29,415 nt of DNA from assembly GCA_045590155.1 (NCBI GenBank), contig JAZNQL010000040.1, positions 1 to 29,415 of the forward strand. Direction: 5' to 3'. The stretch's first letter is position 1; each line of letters begins with the position of its first letter. The DNA is from JAZNQL01 sp045590155. GTDB taxonomy: Bacteria; Bacillota; Clostridia; UMGS1883; UMGS1540. A program made the translations under genes and the position numbers. The notes beneath the pieces were generated by a model, which saw nothing but the letters and a program-made list of their open reading frames with translations, was not told where the DNA came from and did not search any database. This document shows positions 14,317-22,009 of the stretch, in pieces.

Positions 14317-15534
14317 ATGTTTAAATTCACCGAATTGCTAAAGAACTTTATGAAAAAGAGATATGTCATGTCGGCGGTTTCTCTTGTAACTCTTTCGGCT
14401 TTTTCATTAGTTCTTTGCGCATCGACCACACTCAAAACCGTTAACATTTTTGAGAAAGCCGATGTAACAATTTCGGAAACAAAAGGTCTTCTTGTTGAAG
14501 ATGTACTTGAAGAAGAAAATATTAAACTCAACGCTAAAGACAGAGTTATCCCTTCGGCAAATTCCGAAATATATGAAGGTATGAATATTGAAATTCGCAG
14601 AGCCGTAAAAGTTTTTCTTTCTGTTGATGGAAAAGATATGAATTTAAAAACCTCGGCATTCACAGTAGACCAGTTTCTTAAAGAAGAAAATATTGAGGTT
14701 TCGCCCTACGATATTGTAAAGCCGTCACGACTTACCGAAATTTCGGCAGGAATGAGTATTAGCCTGAAAAGAGCAAAAAAAATAACCTTCTCAAATTTTG
14801 GAGAAATTTCTGAAGAATACACTCATGCAGAAACAGTAGAAGAATTTCTTGAAGAAAAAGATGTTAAGCTTGCGAAAAAAGAGAAGCTTAATGTTCCTGC
14901 AAAAACACCTTTGAAAAATTACATGCTTATCGAAACCATAAGATGCACAGAAAAAGTTTGCACAGTAAACGAGGTTGTTCCCTTTGAGGTAATACCTGTT
15001 TATACTCTTTATGAAGAAAGAGGAACAGAAAGCGTTGTTAAAGAAGGCTCAAACGGAGAAAGGGAAGTTACCTATCGCATAAGCTATGAAAACGGCAGAG
15101 AGGTAAAGAGAGTAGCAATCAAAACCAAGAATATTAAAAAACCTGTGTGTGCAATATATGAATACGGAATGTCGGAAACACCTGTTTCTGAAACAGAAAA
15201 GGCTAAAAAAACAGCCCGCAAGATTAAGATGACAGCAACAGCATATGACCTTTCGTATGCAAGCTGCGGTAAAAATCCCGGCGACTACGGTTACGGAATA
15301 ACCGCTAGCGGAATGAGAGCAGCGTACGGAGTTATAGCAGTTGACCCGAAAGTAATTCCCTTGGGGACGAAACTTTATGTTGAATCTCCCGATGGTTCGT
15401 GGTCGTACGGATATTGTGTTGCTGGCGATACAGGCGGAAGCATAAAAGGTAACAGAGTTGACCTTTTCTATAACTCACACAGCGAAGCTGTAAGTTTTGG
15501 CAGAAGAACAGTTGATGTTTATATATTAAGCTAG
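14317..15534 (+). CDS. Cell-wall protein with DUF348 repeats, G5 domain and 3D domain (YabE-like)
   Basis: A 405-residue exported protein. The ATG 14317 follows aaaggag (14303-14309); a TTG one codon earlier is less likely. Residues 14-38 form a signal or anchor segment. Three DUF348 ubiquitin-like repeats follow (about 45-200, each with ..VEDVLEEENIKL or VDQFLKEENIEV-type lines), then a G5 domain (about 205-275, EVVPFEV to VKRVAIKTK). The C-terminal 3D domain (about 305-405) carries its three aspartates D343 (DPKVIPLG), D371 (DTGGSIKGN) and D382 (RVDLF). This layout matches YabE/Rpf-like wall hydrolases; the 3D fold is related to MltA lytic transglycosylases. It probably cuts or remodels peptidoglycan, an inference from the family. 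Confidence 0.9.
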   Translation: MFKFTELLKNFMKKRYVMSAVSLVTLSAFSLVLCASTTLKTVNIFEKADVTISETKGLLVEDVLEEENIKLNAKDRVIPSANSEIYEGMNIEIRRAVKVFLSVDGKDMNLKTSAFTVDQFLKEENIEVSPYDIVKPSRLTEISAGMSISLKRAKKITFSNFGEISEEYTHAETVEEFLEEKDVKLAKKEKLNVPAKTPLKNYMLIETIRCTEKVCTVNEVVPFEVIPVYTLYEERGTESVVKEGSNGEREVTYRISYENGREVKRVAIKTKNIKKPVCAIYEYGMSETPVSETEKAKKTARKIKMTATAYDLSYASCGKNPGDYGYGITASGMRAAYGVIAVDPKVIPLGTKLYVESPDGSWSYGYCVAGDTGGSIKGNRVDLFYNSHSEAVSFGRRTVDVYILS

Positions 15535-15540
15535 AAATTA

Positions 15541-15570
15541 AAAAACCGTTGCAATCAGCAACGGTTTTTT
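15541..15570 (+). terminator. Intrinsic terminator after the 3D-domain gene
   Basis: aaaaaccgttgc (15541-15552) pairs with gcaacggttttt (15558-15569) around a five-base loop with a T tract. It starts six bases after the stop codon. The next promoter's -35 begins at 15574, immediately behind it. Confidence 0.95.
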
Positions 15571-15573
15571 AAT

Positions 15574-15602
15574 TTGACTTTACAAGTGAAAAAAGGTATA
15601 AT
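15574..15602 (+). promoter_or_regulatory. Sigma-A promoter of the hydroxyacid dehydrogenase unit
   Basis: TTGACT (15574-15579), a 17-base spacer and perfect TATAAT (15597-15602). The transcript starts near 15609 and includes RBS aaaggag at 15625-15631. Confidence 0.9.
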
Positions 15603-15639
15603 ATGTATAAGGAATCTATCATTTAAAGGAGCCCTGAAT

Positions 15640-16587
15640 ATGAAAATAACAATTTTAGATGCAAAAACACTGGGGGGAGATTTAGACCTTTCTCCTATAA
15701 AAAATATAGCTGAAACAGAAGTATATGACATTACAGAACCTTCAGACGTTGAAAAACGCATTTTAAAGAGCGATATTGTAATAATAAACAAAATTAAGCT
15801 TTCGGAGAATAATCTTAAAAATGCGGCCAATTTAAAGCTTATTTGCCTTGCAGCCACAGGATATGATAATGTTGACACAGAATACTGTGCAAAAAAAGGT
15901 ATCGGGGTATGCAATGTTGTGGGTTATTCAACAGAAAGTGTTGCACAGCTTACTCTTGCATTTGCTTTTGCACTTTCAACCAATATTCCTGCGTTTTGCA
16001 AGTATGTTTCAAGTGGAGAATATTCAAAGGGCGGTGTTGCAAATAAGCTTGAACCTGTATACCACGAAATGGCAGGTAAAACCTGGGGAATTATAGGCTG
16101 CGGCAATATAGGCAAAAAGGTGGCACAGGTGGCGGAGGCATTGGGATGCCGTGTACTTGTAAATAAACGCACTCCTTCTGATATATACCAAAATGCAGAC
16201 ATTGATACAATATGCAAAAATGCCGATATTATAAGCTTGCATCTTCCTTTAAGCGATGAAACACGAGGAATTATAAACAGGGAAAGAATACAGATGATGA
16301 AACCGACTTCAATTCTTATAAATGTGGCAAGAGGAGCGGTAACAGACGAGGATGCCGTAGCTGAAGCAGTTTTAAATAAAAAAATAGGCGGTTTTGGGTG
16401 CGATGTATATTCTTTGGAGCCATTTTCTGAAAATCATCCGTTTTATGCAATAAAAGATTTTGAAAATGTAATGCTTACACCTCATATGGCGTGGGGAGCA
16501 TACGAAGCAAGGGTAAGATGTGTAAACGAAATAGCACACAACATTAAAAGCTTTATAGCAGGTGAAAGAAAAAACAGGATAGAATAA
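15640..16587 (+). CDS. D-2-hydroxyacid dehydrogenase, NAD-dependent
   Basis: A 315-residue oxidoreductase of the D-isomer-specific 2-hydroxyacid dehydrogenase family, interconverting a 2-keto acid and a D-2-hydroxy acid with NAD(P)H. The start is ATG 15640, eight bases after aaaggag; the open frame extends upstream into the promoter and cannot start there. The Rossmann loop is G153-CGNIG158, and catalytic residues are R231 (NVARGAV), E260 (SLEPFSENHPF) and H282 (TPHMAWG). TGYDNVDTEYCAKKGIGVCNV and ..YSTESVAQ are typical of the glycerate/hydroxypyruvate reductase branch, but the substrate cannot be set from sequence. It is cotranscribed with the lipoprotein gene 10 bases downstream. Confidence 0.93.
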   Translation: MKITILDAKTLGGDLDLSPIKNIAETEVYDITEPSDVEKRILKSDIVIINKIKLSENNLKNAANLKLICLAATGYDNVDTEYCAKKGIGVCNVVGYSTESVAQLTLAFAFALSTNIPAFCKYVSSGEYSKGGVANKLEPVYHEMAGKTWGIIGCGNIGKKVAQVAEALGCRVLVNKRTPSDIYQNADIDTICKNADIISLHLPLSDETRGIINRERIQMMKPTSILINVARGAVTDEDAVAEAVLNKKIGGFGCDVYSLEPFSENHPFYAIKDFENVMLTPHMAWGAYEARVRCVNEIAHNIKSFIAGERKNRIE

Positions 16588-16597
16588 GGAGATTATT

Positions 16598-17095
16598 ATG
16601 AAAAAATTAGTTATACCTTTTATTTTGATGTCAATGATTTTGTCAGGCTGTCCCCAAAGCACAAGCATAGGAATAATAGGAGGGGCAGACGGACCTACAA
16701 GTGTAATAGTTTCAAAGAAACCAAGAGAAACAGACCGAGACGACGGAGTAACACTCTACGCAAAAGATGTAACAAGCAAAGGCCTTACCCTTGTATTTGA
16801 GCATTATGATGACGAAATAGAAAACGAAGATTTCCAGACAGGCGAATGGTACAAAATTGAAAAGGAAAACGACGGATACTGGAGTAAAGTAAAACCAAAA
16901 CAGGAAGATGCTATATTTAATTCAATAGCTTACATAATAGAGAAAAACGACATTACCGAGATTCCTTTAACTTGGGAGTTTTTGTACGGCGAGCTTCCAA
17001 AAGGAAATTACAGAGTTGTAAAGGAAGTAATAAAAGTAGAACATCCAGGCGACTATGAAAAAGAAATTCTTTACGCATACTTTTCAATTCAATAA
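16598..17095 (+). CDS. Lipoprotein with bacterial Ig-like domain
   Basis: A 165-residue secreted lipoprotein of unknown role. The signal peptide ends in a lipobox (MSMILSGC, Cys18), so the mature protein should be diacylglyceryl-anchored outside the cell. A short stretch SIGIIGGADGPTSVIV (about 23-38) precedes a domain from about 50 to the end with GVTLYAKDVTSKGLTLVFE, WEFLYGELPKGNYRVVKEV and PGDYEKEILYAYFSI. That pattern is a family of Ig-like domains common in gut Firmicutes surface proteins. RBS aaggag precedes the ATG. No partner is evident beyond the upstream dehydrogenase. Confidence 0.8.
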   Translation: MKKLVIPFILMSMILSGCPQSTSIGIIGGADGPTSVIVSKKPRETDRDDGVTLYAKDVTSKGLTLVFEHYDDEIENEDFQTGEWYKIEKENDGYWSKVKPKQEDAIFNSIAYIIEKNDITEIPLTWEFLYGELPKGNYRVVKEVIKVEHPGDYEKEILYAYFSIQ

Positions 17096-17159
17096 AAAAG
17101 TTAAGACTTTAAAAAGATTGTAAAAATCTAAAATATACAAGTTAAAGAATAAATTTTTA

Positions 17160-17188
17160 TTGCTTTTCTTGAAGATGTGGAATATAAT
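17160..17188 (+). promoter_or_regulatory. Promoter of the PLP enzyme and thioesterase unit
   Basis: TTGCTT (17160-17165), 17 bases, then perfect TATAAT (17183-17188). The -35 is weak. The start codon lies 34 bases downstream behind aaaagga (17207-17213). Confidence 0.7.
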
Positions 17189-17222
17189 GGGTAAGAAAAA
17201 CTTATTAAAAAGGACGGATTAA

Positions 17223-18149
17223 ATGATTTGTGATAATATATTGGAAGCTATCGGCAACACGCCTTTGGTGCGCTTAAATCATTTAACGGATGATTTAAGT
17301 GCAGAAATACTTGTAAAAATTGAAGGATTGAATGTTGGCGGCTCCATAAAAACAAGGACAGCATTTAATATGATTTTACAGGCAGAAAAACAGGGGCTTA
17401 TAAATTCAGATACAATAATAGTAGAGCCTACAAGCGGGAATCAGGGAATAGGGCTTGCTCTTGTGGGTGCTGTAAGAGGATATAAAACAATAATTATTAT
17501 GCCCGACTCTGTAAGTATAGAGCGTAAAAAGCTTGTTGAACATTACGGTGCAGAGGTTATACTTGTTCACGATGATGGGGATATAGGCGAATGTATCAGG
17601 GAATGTATGAACATTGCTCTTAAAATGAAGAGCGAAAATCCCAAAGTTTTTGTGCCACAGCAGTTTGAAAATCCTGCAAACACCGACATTCAGCGCACAG
17701 TAACAGGACAGGAAATATTAAAACAGGCAGGAAAACCAATTCACGGCTTTTGCTCGGGTATAGGCACAGGCGGTACCATAACAGGTATAGGGGAGGCTTT
17801 AAAGGCAGAAAACCCTGACATAACAATCTGGGCGGTTGAACCTGAAAATGCTGCGATACTTTCGGGTGGTTCAATAGGAACTCACGTGCAGATGGGAATA
17901 GGTGACGGAATAATTCCACCTATTTTAAATTGCGATATTTATGATGATATCTGTATTATAAAAGATGATGAAGCAATAAAAATATCAAAAGAGCTTGCAA
18001 CAAAAGAAGGCATAATGTGCGGAATAAGCAGCGGAACGAATGTTGCGGCGGCAATAAAGCTTGCAAAAAAACTTGGTAAAGGCAAAGTTGTTGTAACAGT
18101 ACTGCCCGATACGGCAGAAAGATATTTTTCAACATCTCTTTTTGAGTAA
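17223..18149 (+). CDS. Cysteine synthase-family PLP-dependent enzyme
   Basis: A 308-residue fold-type II PLP enzyme close to O-acetylserine sulfhydrylase (CysK). It opens with the family EAIGNTPLVRLNHL. The PLP-binding lysine is K43 in GGSIKTR, the substrate loop is T70-SGNQG75, the phosphate-binding loop is GIGTGGTITG, and SSGTN near residue 263 contacts the pyridine nitrogen. Two usual CysK residues differ: GGSxKDR is GGSIKTR, and TSGNTG is TSGNQG. The overall match supports a beta-replacement enzyme making cysteine or a related amino acid, but the altered substrate loop leaves the true acceptor open. It is followed after 12 bases by a thioesterase gene and has its own promoter. Confidence 0.82.
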   Translation: MICDNILEAIGNTPLVRLNHLTDDLSAEILVKIEGLNVGGSIKTRTAFNMILQAEKQGLINSDTIIVEPTSGNQGIGLALVGAVRGYKTIIIMPDSVSIERKKLVEHYGAEVILVHDDGDIGECIRECMNIALKMKSENPKVFVPQQFENPANTDIQRTVTGQEILKQAGKPIHGFCSGIGTGGTITGIGEALKAENPDITIWAVEPENAAILSGGSIGTHVQMGIGDGIIPPILNCDIYDDICIIKDDEAIKISKELATKEGIMCGISSGTNVAAAIKLAKKLGKGKVVVTVLPDTAERYFSTSLFE

Positions 18150-18161
18150 AAGGAAAAAGGT

Positions 18162-18875
18162 ATGAATTTTTACGAAAATAATTATTATTTAAGAACTTCT
18201 GATTTTAATATGGAAAACAATATTCATCCTTCGGCAGTGCTTGATTTGTTTCAGGATGCAGCGGGAAAGCACGCGAACCTTCTGGGAGTAGGGATGGACG
18301 AACTTGAAAAAAAGAACCTTACCTGGGTTGTAATGAGAACTAAATTTCAGATTTTAAAAAATCCCATGATTCATTCTATGGTAAGATTAAAAACCTGGCC
18401 CGAAAAACCCCAGAGAGCAATTTTTCAAAGAAATTATGAAATTTACAGCCACGACGAGCTTATTATAAAAGGCACATCCGAGTGGGTGCTTTTAGATAAA
18501 ACCACCAATAAGATGGTGCCTGCACAGGGGGTTTACCCCGAAATGGAGTTTTTGACAAAAAAAACTTTCACTGAAAAACTTACAAAATTTGCGGATTTTG
18601 AACAGGAAGATATTTTTGGAAAAACAATTGCAGAGTATAGCGATATTGATGCAAACGGACATGTAAACAATGCAAAATATGCAAATTATGTTATGAATGT
18701 TTTAAAAAATCCTCAAATAATAGATATCTTCCAGATTCATTATCATCGCGAGGTAAAATGCGGCGAAGAACTGGGTATTTACATAAAGAATACACAAGAA
18801 GGATATGTGGCAAAAGCACTTAAAAACGGCGAAGCAATGTTTTCGTGTAAAATACTCTTTAAGGAACAGCTTTAA
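18162..18875 (+). CDS. Acyl-ACP thioesterase (FatA-like, double hotdog)
   Basis: A 237-residue acyl-ACP thioesterase that would release free fatty acids from acyl carrier protein in the cytoplasm. Two hotdog halves are visible: the first with HPSAVLDLFQDAAGKHANLLGVG and LTWVVMRTKFQI, the second with SDIDANGHVNN (160-170) carrying the catalytic Asn/His region (N165, H167), followed by YANYV. WPEKPQRAIFQRNYEI and EWVLLDKTTNKMV are strong family blocks. The RBS aggaaaaagg lies directly upstream. Cotranscription with the PLP enzyme is likely (12-base gap). Chain-length preference cannot be read. Confidence 0.88.
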   Translation: MNFYENNYYLRTSDFNMENNIHPSAVLDLFQDAAGKHANLLGVGMDELEKKNLTWVVMRTKFQILKNPMIHSMVRLKTWPEKPQRAIFQRNYEIYSHDELIIKGTSEWVLLDKTTNKMVPAQGVYPEMEFLTKKTFTEKLTKFADFEQEDIFGKTIAEYSDIDANGHVNNAKYANYVMNVLKNPQIIDIFQIHYHREVKCGEELGIYIKNTQEGYVAKALKNGEAMFSCKILFKEQL

Positions 18876-18901
18876 AATATTAAAAATTTTCAAAAAAACA
18901 G

Positions 18902-18930
18902 TTGACAAAACCAATTTGTGGTGCTATAAT
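18902..18930 (+). promoter_or_regulatory. Consensus sigma-A promoter of tRNA-Gln
   Basis: Perfect TTGACA (18902-18907), 17 bases, perfect TATAAT (18925-18930). The tRNA 5' end is 13 bases further on. It is the strongest promoter in the window, as expected for a stable RNA. Confidence 0.96.
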
Positions 18931-18943
18931 ACTAACTACATTA

Positions 18944-19018
18944 TGCGGCATCGCCAAGCGGTAAGGCAACGGACTCTGACTCCGTCATCCCAAGGTTCGA
19001 ATCCTTGTGCCGCAGCCA
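18944..19018 (+). tRNA. tRNA-Gln (anticodon CTG), CCA encoded
   Basis: A 75-nt cloverleaf. The acceptor stem TGCGGCA (18944-18950) pairs with TGCCGCA (19008-19014), followed by discriminator G and encoded CCA. The D arm is GCC/GGC, the anticodon stem ACGGA/TCCGT, the loop CTCTGAC with anticodon CTG at 18976-18978, and the T arm CAAGG-TTCGAAT-CCTTG. The weak U1-A72 first pair is an identity element of tRNA-Gln. It reads CAG codons. It stands alone between its own promoter and terminator. Confidence 0.97.
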
Positions 19019-19020
19019 GA

Positions 19021-19051
19021 AAAAAGCACTTACTTCTGTAAGTGCTTTTTT
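19021..19051 (+). terminator. Intrinsic terminator of tRNA-Gln
   Basis: aaaaagcacttac (19021-19033) pairs with gtaagtgcttttt (19038-19050) around TTCT, followed by another T. It starts two bases after the tRNA CCA. Confidence 0.94.
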
Positions 19052-19109
19052 CAATGAAATATATAAAACATGAAAGAGAATAGAGCAGAGAAGTACAATA
19101 AAAAAACAC

Positions 19110-19138
19110 TTGACACAGAAAATTTATTATGATAGAAT
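19110..19138 (+). promoter_or_regulatory. Promoter of the T-box leader
   Basis: Perfect TTGACA (19110-19115), 17 bases, TAGAAT (19133-19138). Transcription would begin near 19145, five to ten bases before stem I of the T-box. Confidence 0.88.
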
Positions 19139-19144
19139 AAATAA

Positions 19145-19400
19145 AGATTAGAGGCAATGACGAAGAGGTTGCGGTTGTACTACCTTTAAGAGAAGTGGCG
19201 GTTGGTGCAAGCCACAGGCAAGACTTCTGCAATGTAGCTTCCGAGCCGAGGTAAGAAAAGGGGATTCCTTAGTAGACACCTCCGTATATGCTGCGTTAAA
19301 GCATCAAAAGTGGTAGCCTTTGCTACAAATTGAGTGGTACCGCGGGTAAACTTAAATTTAAGTGCTCGTCTCAAAGTAAAACTTTGGGACGGGTTTTTTA
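19145..19400 (+). promoter_or_regulatory. T-box riboswitch (tRNA-sensing leader)
   Basis: A 5' leader of class T-box, controlling the fusion gene by reading aminoacylation of a tRNA. Stem I starts with GGC...GAAG (about 19152-19165), paired with CTTC...GCC (19238-19247) across a K-turn-like AATGAC/CGA loop. A 6-bp stem ttgcgg/ctgcaa (19169-19174 with 19227-19232) follows, and the distal arm gtggc/gccac carries ggttggtgcaa. Stem II (gaggt/acctc) and stem III (atgc/gcat) follow. The T-box core TGGTACCGCG is at 19335-19344. The terminator is a 13-bp stem (19365-19377 with 19381-19393) with six T residues to 19399. The specifier loop reads TGTAG at 19233-19237, giving GTA (Val) or TGT (Cys); the register is ambiguous. 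Confidence 0.93.
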
Positions 19401-19416
19401 GTTCTTGGAGGATAAT

Positions 19417-21702
19417 ATGGAAAATCTAAGAGATATCAACTTAAAAATTAAAGAAATGGCACAGCGTATACGCGAACTTCGTGAAATTGAGAACCTTTCA
19501 CTTGAAGATATGGCAAAAAGTACTGGTATTTCGGTAGAAGAATATACAAAGTGCGAAAATGGCGACAGCGACTTAAACTTTGCTTTTATATACCGTTGCG
19601 CGTCGGCTTTAGGTGTAAACGTAACTGATATTATAGAAGGTTACAGCCCTAACTTAAAATCCTACACAGTAACAAGAGCAGGGGCAGGTCAGCAGATAGC
19701 AAAGGCACACGGTATGACCTACCATAACCTTGCATACGCATTTAAAAATCGTATAGCAGAGCCGCTATTTGTTCACAGTGTGTATGATGAAGCGGCACAG
19801 GACAAGGATATTGAACTTACCACCCACGAAGGGCAGGAGTGCGATATAGTTATAGAAGGACATCTTATGGTACAGGTAGGTGCTCATAAAGAAATTCTGG
19901 GCCCTGGCGACAGCATTTACTATAACAGTGATACGCCTCACGGAATGATAGCGGTAAACGGCAAAGACTGTCTGTTTTATGCAATAGTTTTGCGTTCGGG
20001 CGTAGAAAATGAAGAAAATTCCGATGCAGTTGCAGAAAAGATAATAGGCGTACCTCATCGTGACAATAAGGACAGAATATATCATAACTTTATAGATGTT
20101 TCAGAAGATGAAAACGGAACACCTACATCCATAACTTTTAAGAATACAGAAAAATTCAATTTTGCATTTGACCTTGTAGACAAGCTTTCCGAACGTGAGC
20201 CTGATAAGCTTGCAATGCTTCATATATCGAAAGATAAAACAGAACGTCGCTTTACATTTACCGATATGAAAAAGCTTTCAAATCAGTGTGCAAACTATTT
20301 TGCATCGCTTGGTATTAAAAAAGGCGATAAGGTAATGCTTGTACTTAAAAGACATTATCAGTTCTGGATAGCAATGCTTGGTCTTAATAAACTGGGTGCA
20401 GTTGCAATACCTGCGGTAAATCAGCTTGTAGAACACGATTTTGAATACAGATTTAACGCGGCAGGGATAAGTACAGTTGTTTGCACATCGGATGGGGATA
20501 CAGCTCACCAGATAGATATAGCGGCAGAAAAATGTCCCTCCGTTGTAAATAAAATTATAGTTGGCGAAAAAAGGGACGGCTGGCGTGATTTCGATGAAGA
20601 ATTCAGTCGTTTCAGTACTCATTTTAAACGTACAGAATCCTCGCCTGGCGGAAACGATACAATGCTTATGTACTTCACATCGGGCACCTCCGATTATCCC
20701 AAAATTGCAGTACATAACTATAAATATGCACTCGGGCACTTCCATACAGCAAAATACTGGCATAATGTTGACCCTGACGGATTGCATTTTACAATATCAG
20801 ACACAGGCTGGGCAAAGGCAATGTGGGGCAAGCTTTACGGACAGTGGCTTTGCGAAGCAGCAACATTTGTTTATGATTTTGATAAGTTTGATGCAGCAGA
20901 TATTTTGCCTATGTTTGCAAAATATCATATAACAACCTTCTGTGCTCCTCCCACAATGCTCAGAATGATGATAAAGCAGGATATATCAAAATATGATTTT
21001 TCGTCTGTAAAGCATATGACCACCGCGGGAGAAGCATTAAACCCCGAAGTATACCGCCAGTTCGAAAAAGCAACAGGACTTCAGATACTCGAAGGCTTTG
21101 GTCAGACAGAAAGTACAATGATTATAGGAAATATGGTAGGTGCATCGCATAAAATAGGCTCGATGGGTAAACCTGCGCCTATATACGATGTTGAGCTTTT
21201 AGACAGAGACGGCAACCCCGTAAGAACGAGTGAATCGGGCGAAATAGTAATCAATGTTAAAAATGGAGCCCCCTGTGGTCTGTTTGCAGAATATTACAGA
21301 GACGAAAAGAAAACAAAAGAAGTATGGTACGACGGATATTATCATACAGGCGACGTTGCATGGCGTGATGAAGATGGTTTCTATTGGTATGTAGGCAGAG
21401 CTGATGATGTTATCAAATCCTCCGGATACCGCATAGGCCCCTTTGAAATCGAAAGCGTAATAATGGAACTTCCTTATGTTTTAGAATGCGGAGTTTCGCC
21501 TGTTCCTGACGAGGTAAGAGGGCAAATAGTTAAAGCGAGTGTTGTTCTGGTTGCTGGTACTGAACCTTCGGAAGAACTTAAAAAAGAGATCCAAAACTAT
21601 GTAAAAGAAAAGACAGCGCCCTATAAATATCCGAGAATAGTAGAGTTCCGCGAAAGTTTGCCAAAAACAGTAAGCGGAAAAATACAGAGAAATAAACTTT
21701 AA
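19417..21702 (+). CDS. XRE HTH - cupin - AMP-dependent acyl-CoA synthetase fusion
   Basis: A 761-residue fusion. ATG 19417 follows ttggagg (19405-19411); an in-frame TTG inside that RBS is unlikely. Residues about 12-67 are an XRE/HTH_3 DNA-binding domain (IRELREIENLSLEDMAKSTGIS). About 95-195 are a cupin_2 barrel (HEGQECDIVIEGHLMVQV, GPGDSIYYNSDTPHGMIA). About 220-760 are an adenylate-forming acyl-CoA synthetase: phosphate loop T421-SGTSDYPK429, TAGEALNPE, EGFGQTES, YHTGDVAWRDEDGFYWYVGRAD, and K755 in TVSGKIQR. It resembles the medium-chain acyl-CoA synthetase branch. It could bind DNA and sense or activate a carboxylic acid; the substrate is unknown. It is controlled by the T-box leader just upstream. 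Confidence 0.9.
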   Translation: MENLRDINLKIKEMAQRIRELREIENLSLEDMAKSTGISVEEYTKCENGDSDLNFAFIYRCASALGVNVTDIIEGYSPNLKSYTVTRAGAGQQIAKAHGMTYHNLAYAFKNRIAEPLFVHSVYDEAAQDKDIELTTHEGQECDIVIEGHLMVQVGAHKEILGPGDSIYYNSDTPHGMIAVNGKDCLFYAIVLRSGVENEENSDAVAEKIIGVPHRDNKDRIYHNFIDVSEDENGTPTSITFKNTEKFNFAFDLVDKLSEREPDKLAMLHISKDKTERRFTFTDMKKLSNQCANYFASLGIKKGDKVMLVLKRHYQFWIAMLGLNKLGAVAIPAVNQLVEHDFEYRFNAAGISTVVCTSDGDTAHQIDIAAEKCPSVVNKIIVGEKRDGWRDFDEEFSRFSTHFKRTESSPGGNDTMLMYFTSGTSDYPKIAVHNYKYALGHFHTAKYWHNVDPDGLHFTISDTGWAKAMWGKLYGQWLCEAATFVYDFDKFDAADILPMFAKYHITTFCAPPTMLRMMIKQDISKYDFSSVKHMTTAGEALNPEVYRQFEKATGLQILEGFGQTESTMIIGNMVGASHKIGSMGKPAPIYDVELLDRDGNPVRTSESGEIVINVKNGAPCGLFAEYYRDEKKTKEVWYDGYYHTGDVAWRDEDGFYWYVGRADDVIKSSGYRIGPFEIESVIMELPYVLECGVSPVPDEVRGQIVKASVVLVAGTEPSEELKKEIQNYVKEKTAPYKYPRIVEFRESLPKTVSGKIQRNKL

Positions 21703-21703
21703 G

Positions 21704-21728
21704 AAAGAGCGGCATTGCCGCTCTTTTT
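21704..21728 (+). terminator. Intrinsic terminator after the fusion gene
   Basis: aaagagcggc (21704-21713) pairs with gccgctcttt (21717-21726) around ATT, then a T tract. It begins immediately after the stop codon and lies seven bases before the RBS of the next small gene, so that gene depends on partial read-through or a promoter not recognised here. Confidence 0.9.
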
Positions 21729-21745
21729 GAAAATGAGGTGGATTT

Positions 21746-21934
21746 ATGGATACATTATGTGAAAAATGCGCATATTTTGAGTATGATGACGAAATTGAAG
21801 ATTATGTTTGCAACGCTTTTATGGATGAAGACGATAAAGCCGCTTATTCAGAAAACCCATTTGGTTGCAAAAAAGAGATATGCCGTGGGTTCAGACCTTA
21901 TGAAGAATATGGAATGGTAAAAAAACAAAATTAA
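21746..21934 (+). CDS. Small Cys-rich protein, DUF6472-like
   Basis: A 62-residue acidic protein with CEKC at 5-8, further cysteines at 22, 41 and 46, and a C-terminal YEEYGMVKKQN. The pattern (CxxC, YVC, FGC, PYEEY...KQN) resembles the small DUF6472 family of gut Firmicutes, whose function is unknown. The five cysteines suggest a metal site or small zinc-knuckle fold, an inference. RBS gaggtgg (21735-21741) supports the ATG. A second frame in the same DNA (21738-21920) has no family match and is a shadow. Confidence 0.75.
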   Translation: MDTLCEKCAYFEYDDEIEDYVCNAFMDEDDKAAYSENPFGCKKEICRGFRPYEEYGMVKKQN

Positions 21935-21951
21935 AAGAAGTATTTTATTAT

Positions 21952-21986
21952 AAAAAAGGCAGTGTAGAAATTACACCGCCTTTTTT
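21952..21986. terminator. Bidirectional terminator shared by convergent units
   Basis: aaaaaaggc (21952-21960) and gtgta pair with tacac and gcctttttt (to 21986), with one A-C mismatch and a GAAAT loop. The A and T runs on both sides serve the small Cys-rich gene from the left and the aaRS/ABC operon from the right. Confidence 0.9.
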
Positions 21987-22009
21987 ATATAAATAATATT
22001 TTTACAGAG

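Noticed and set aside
19150..19260. Lysine riboswitch suggested by the gaagaggttgcgg stretch
   Set aside because: The downstream TGGTACCGCG core, stems I-III and terminator place it firmly as a T-box.
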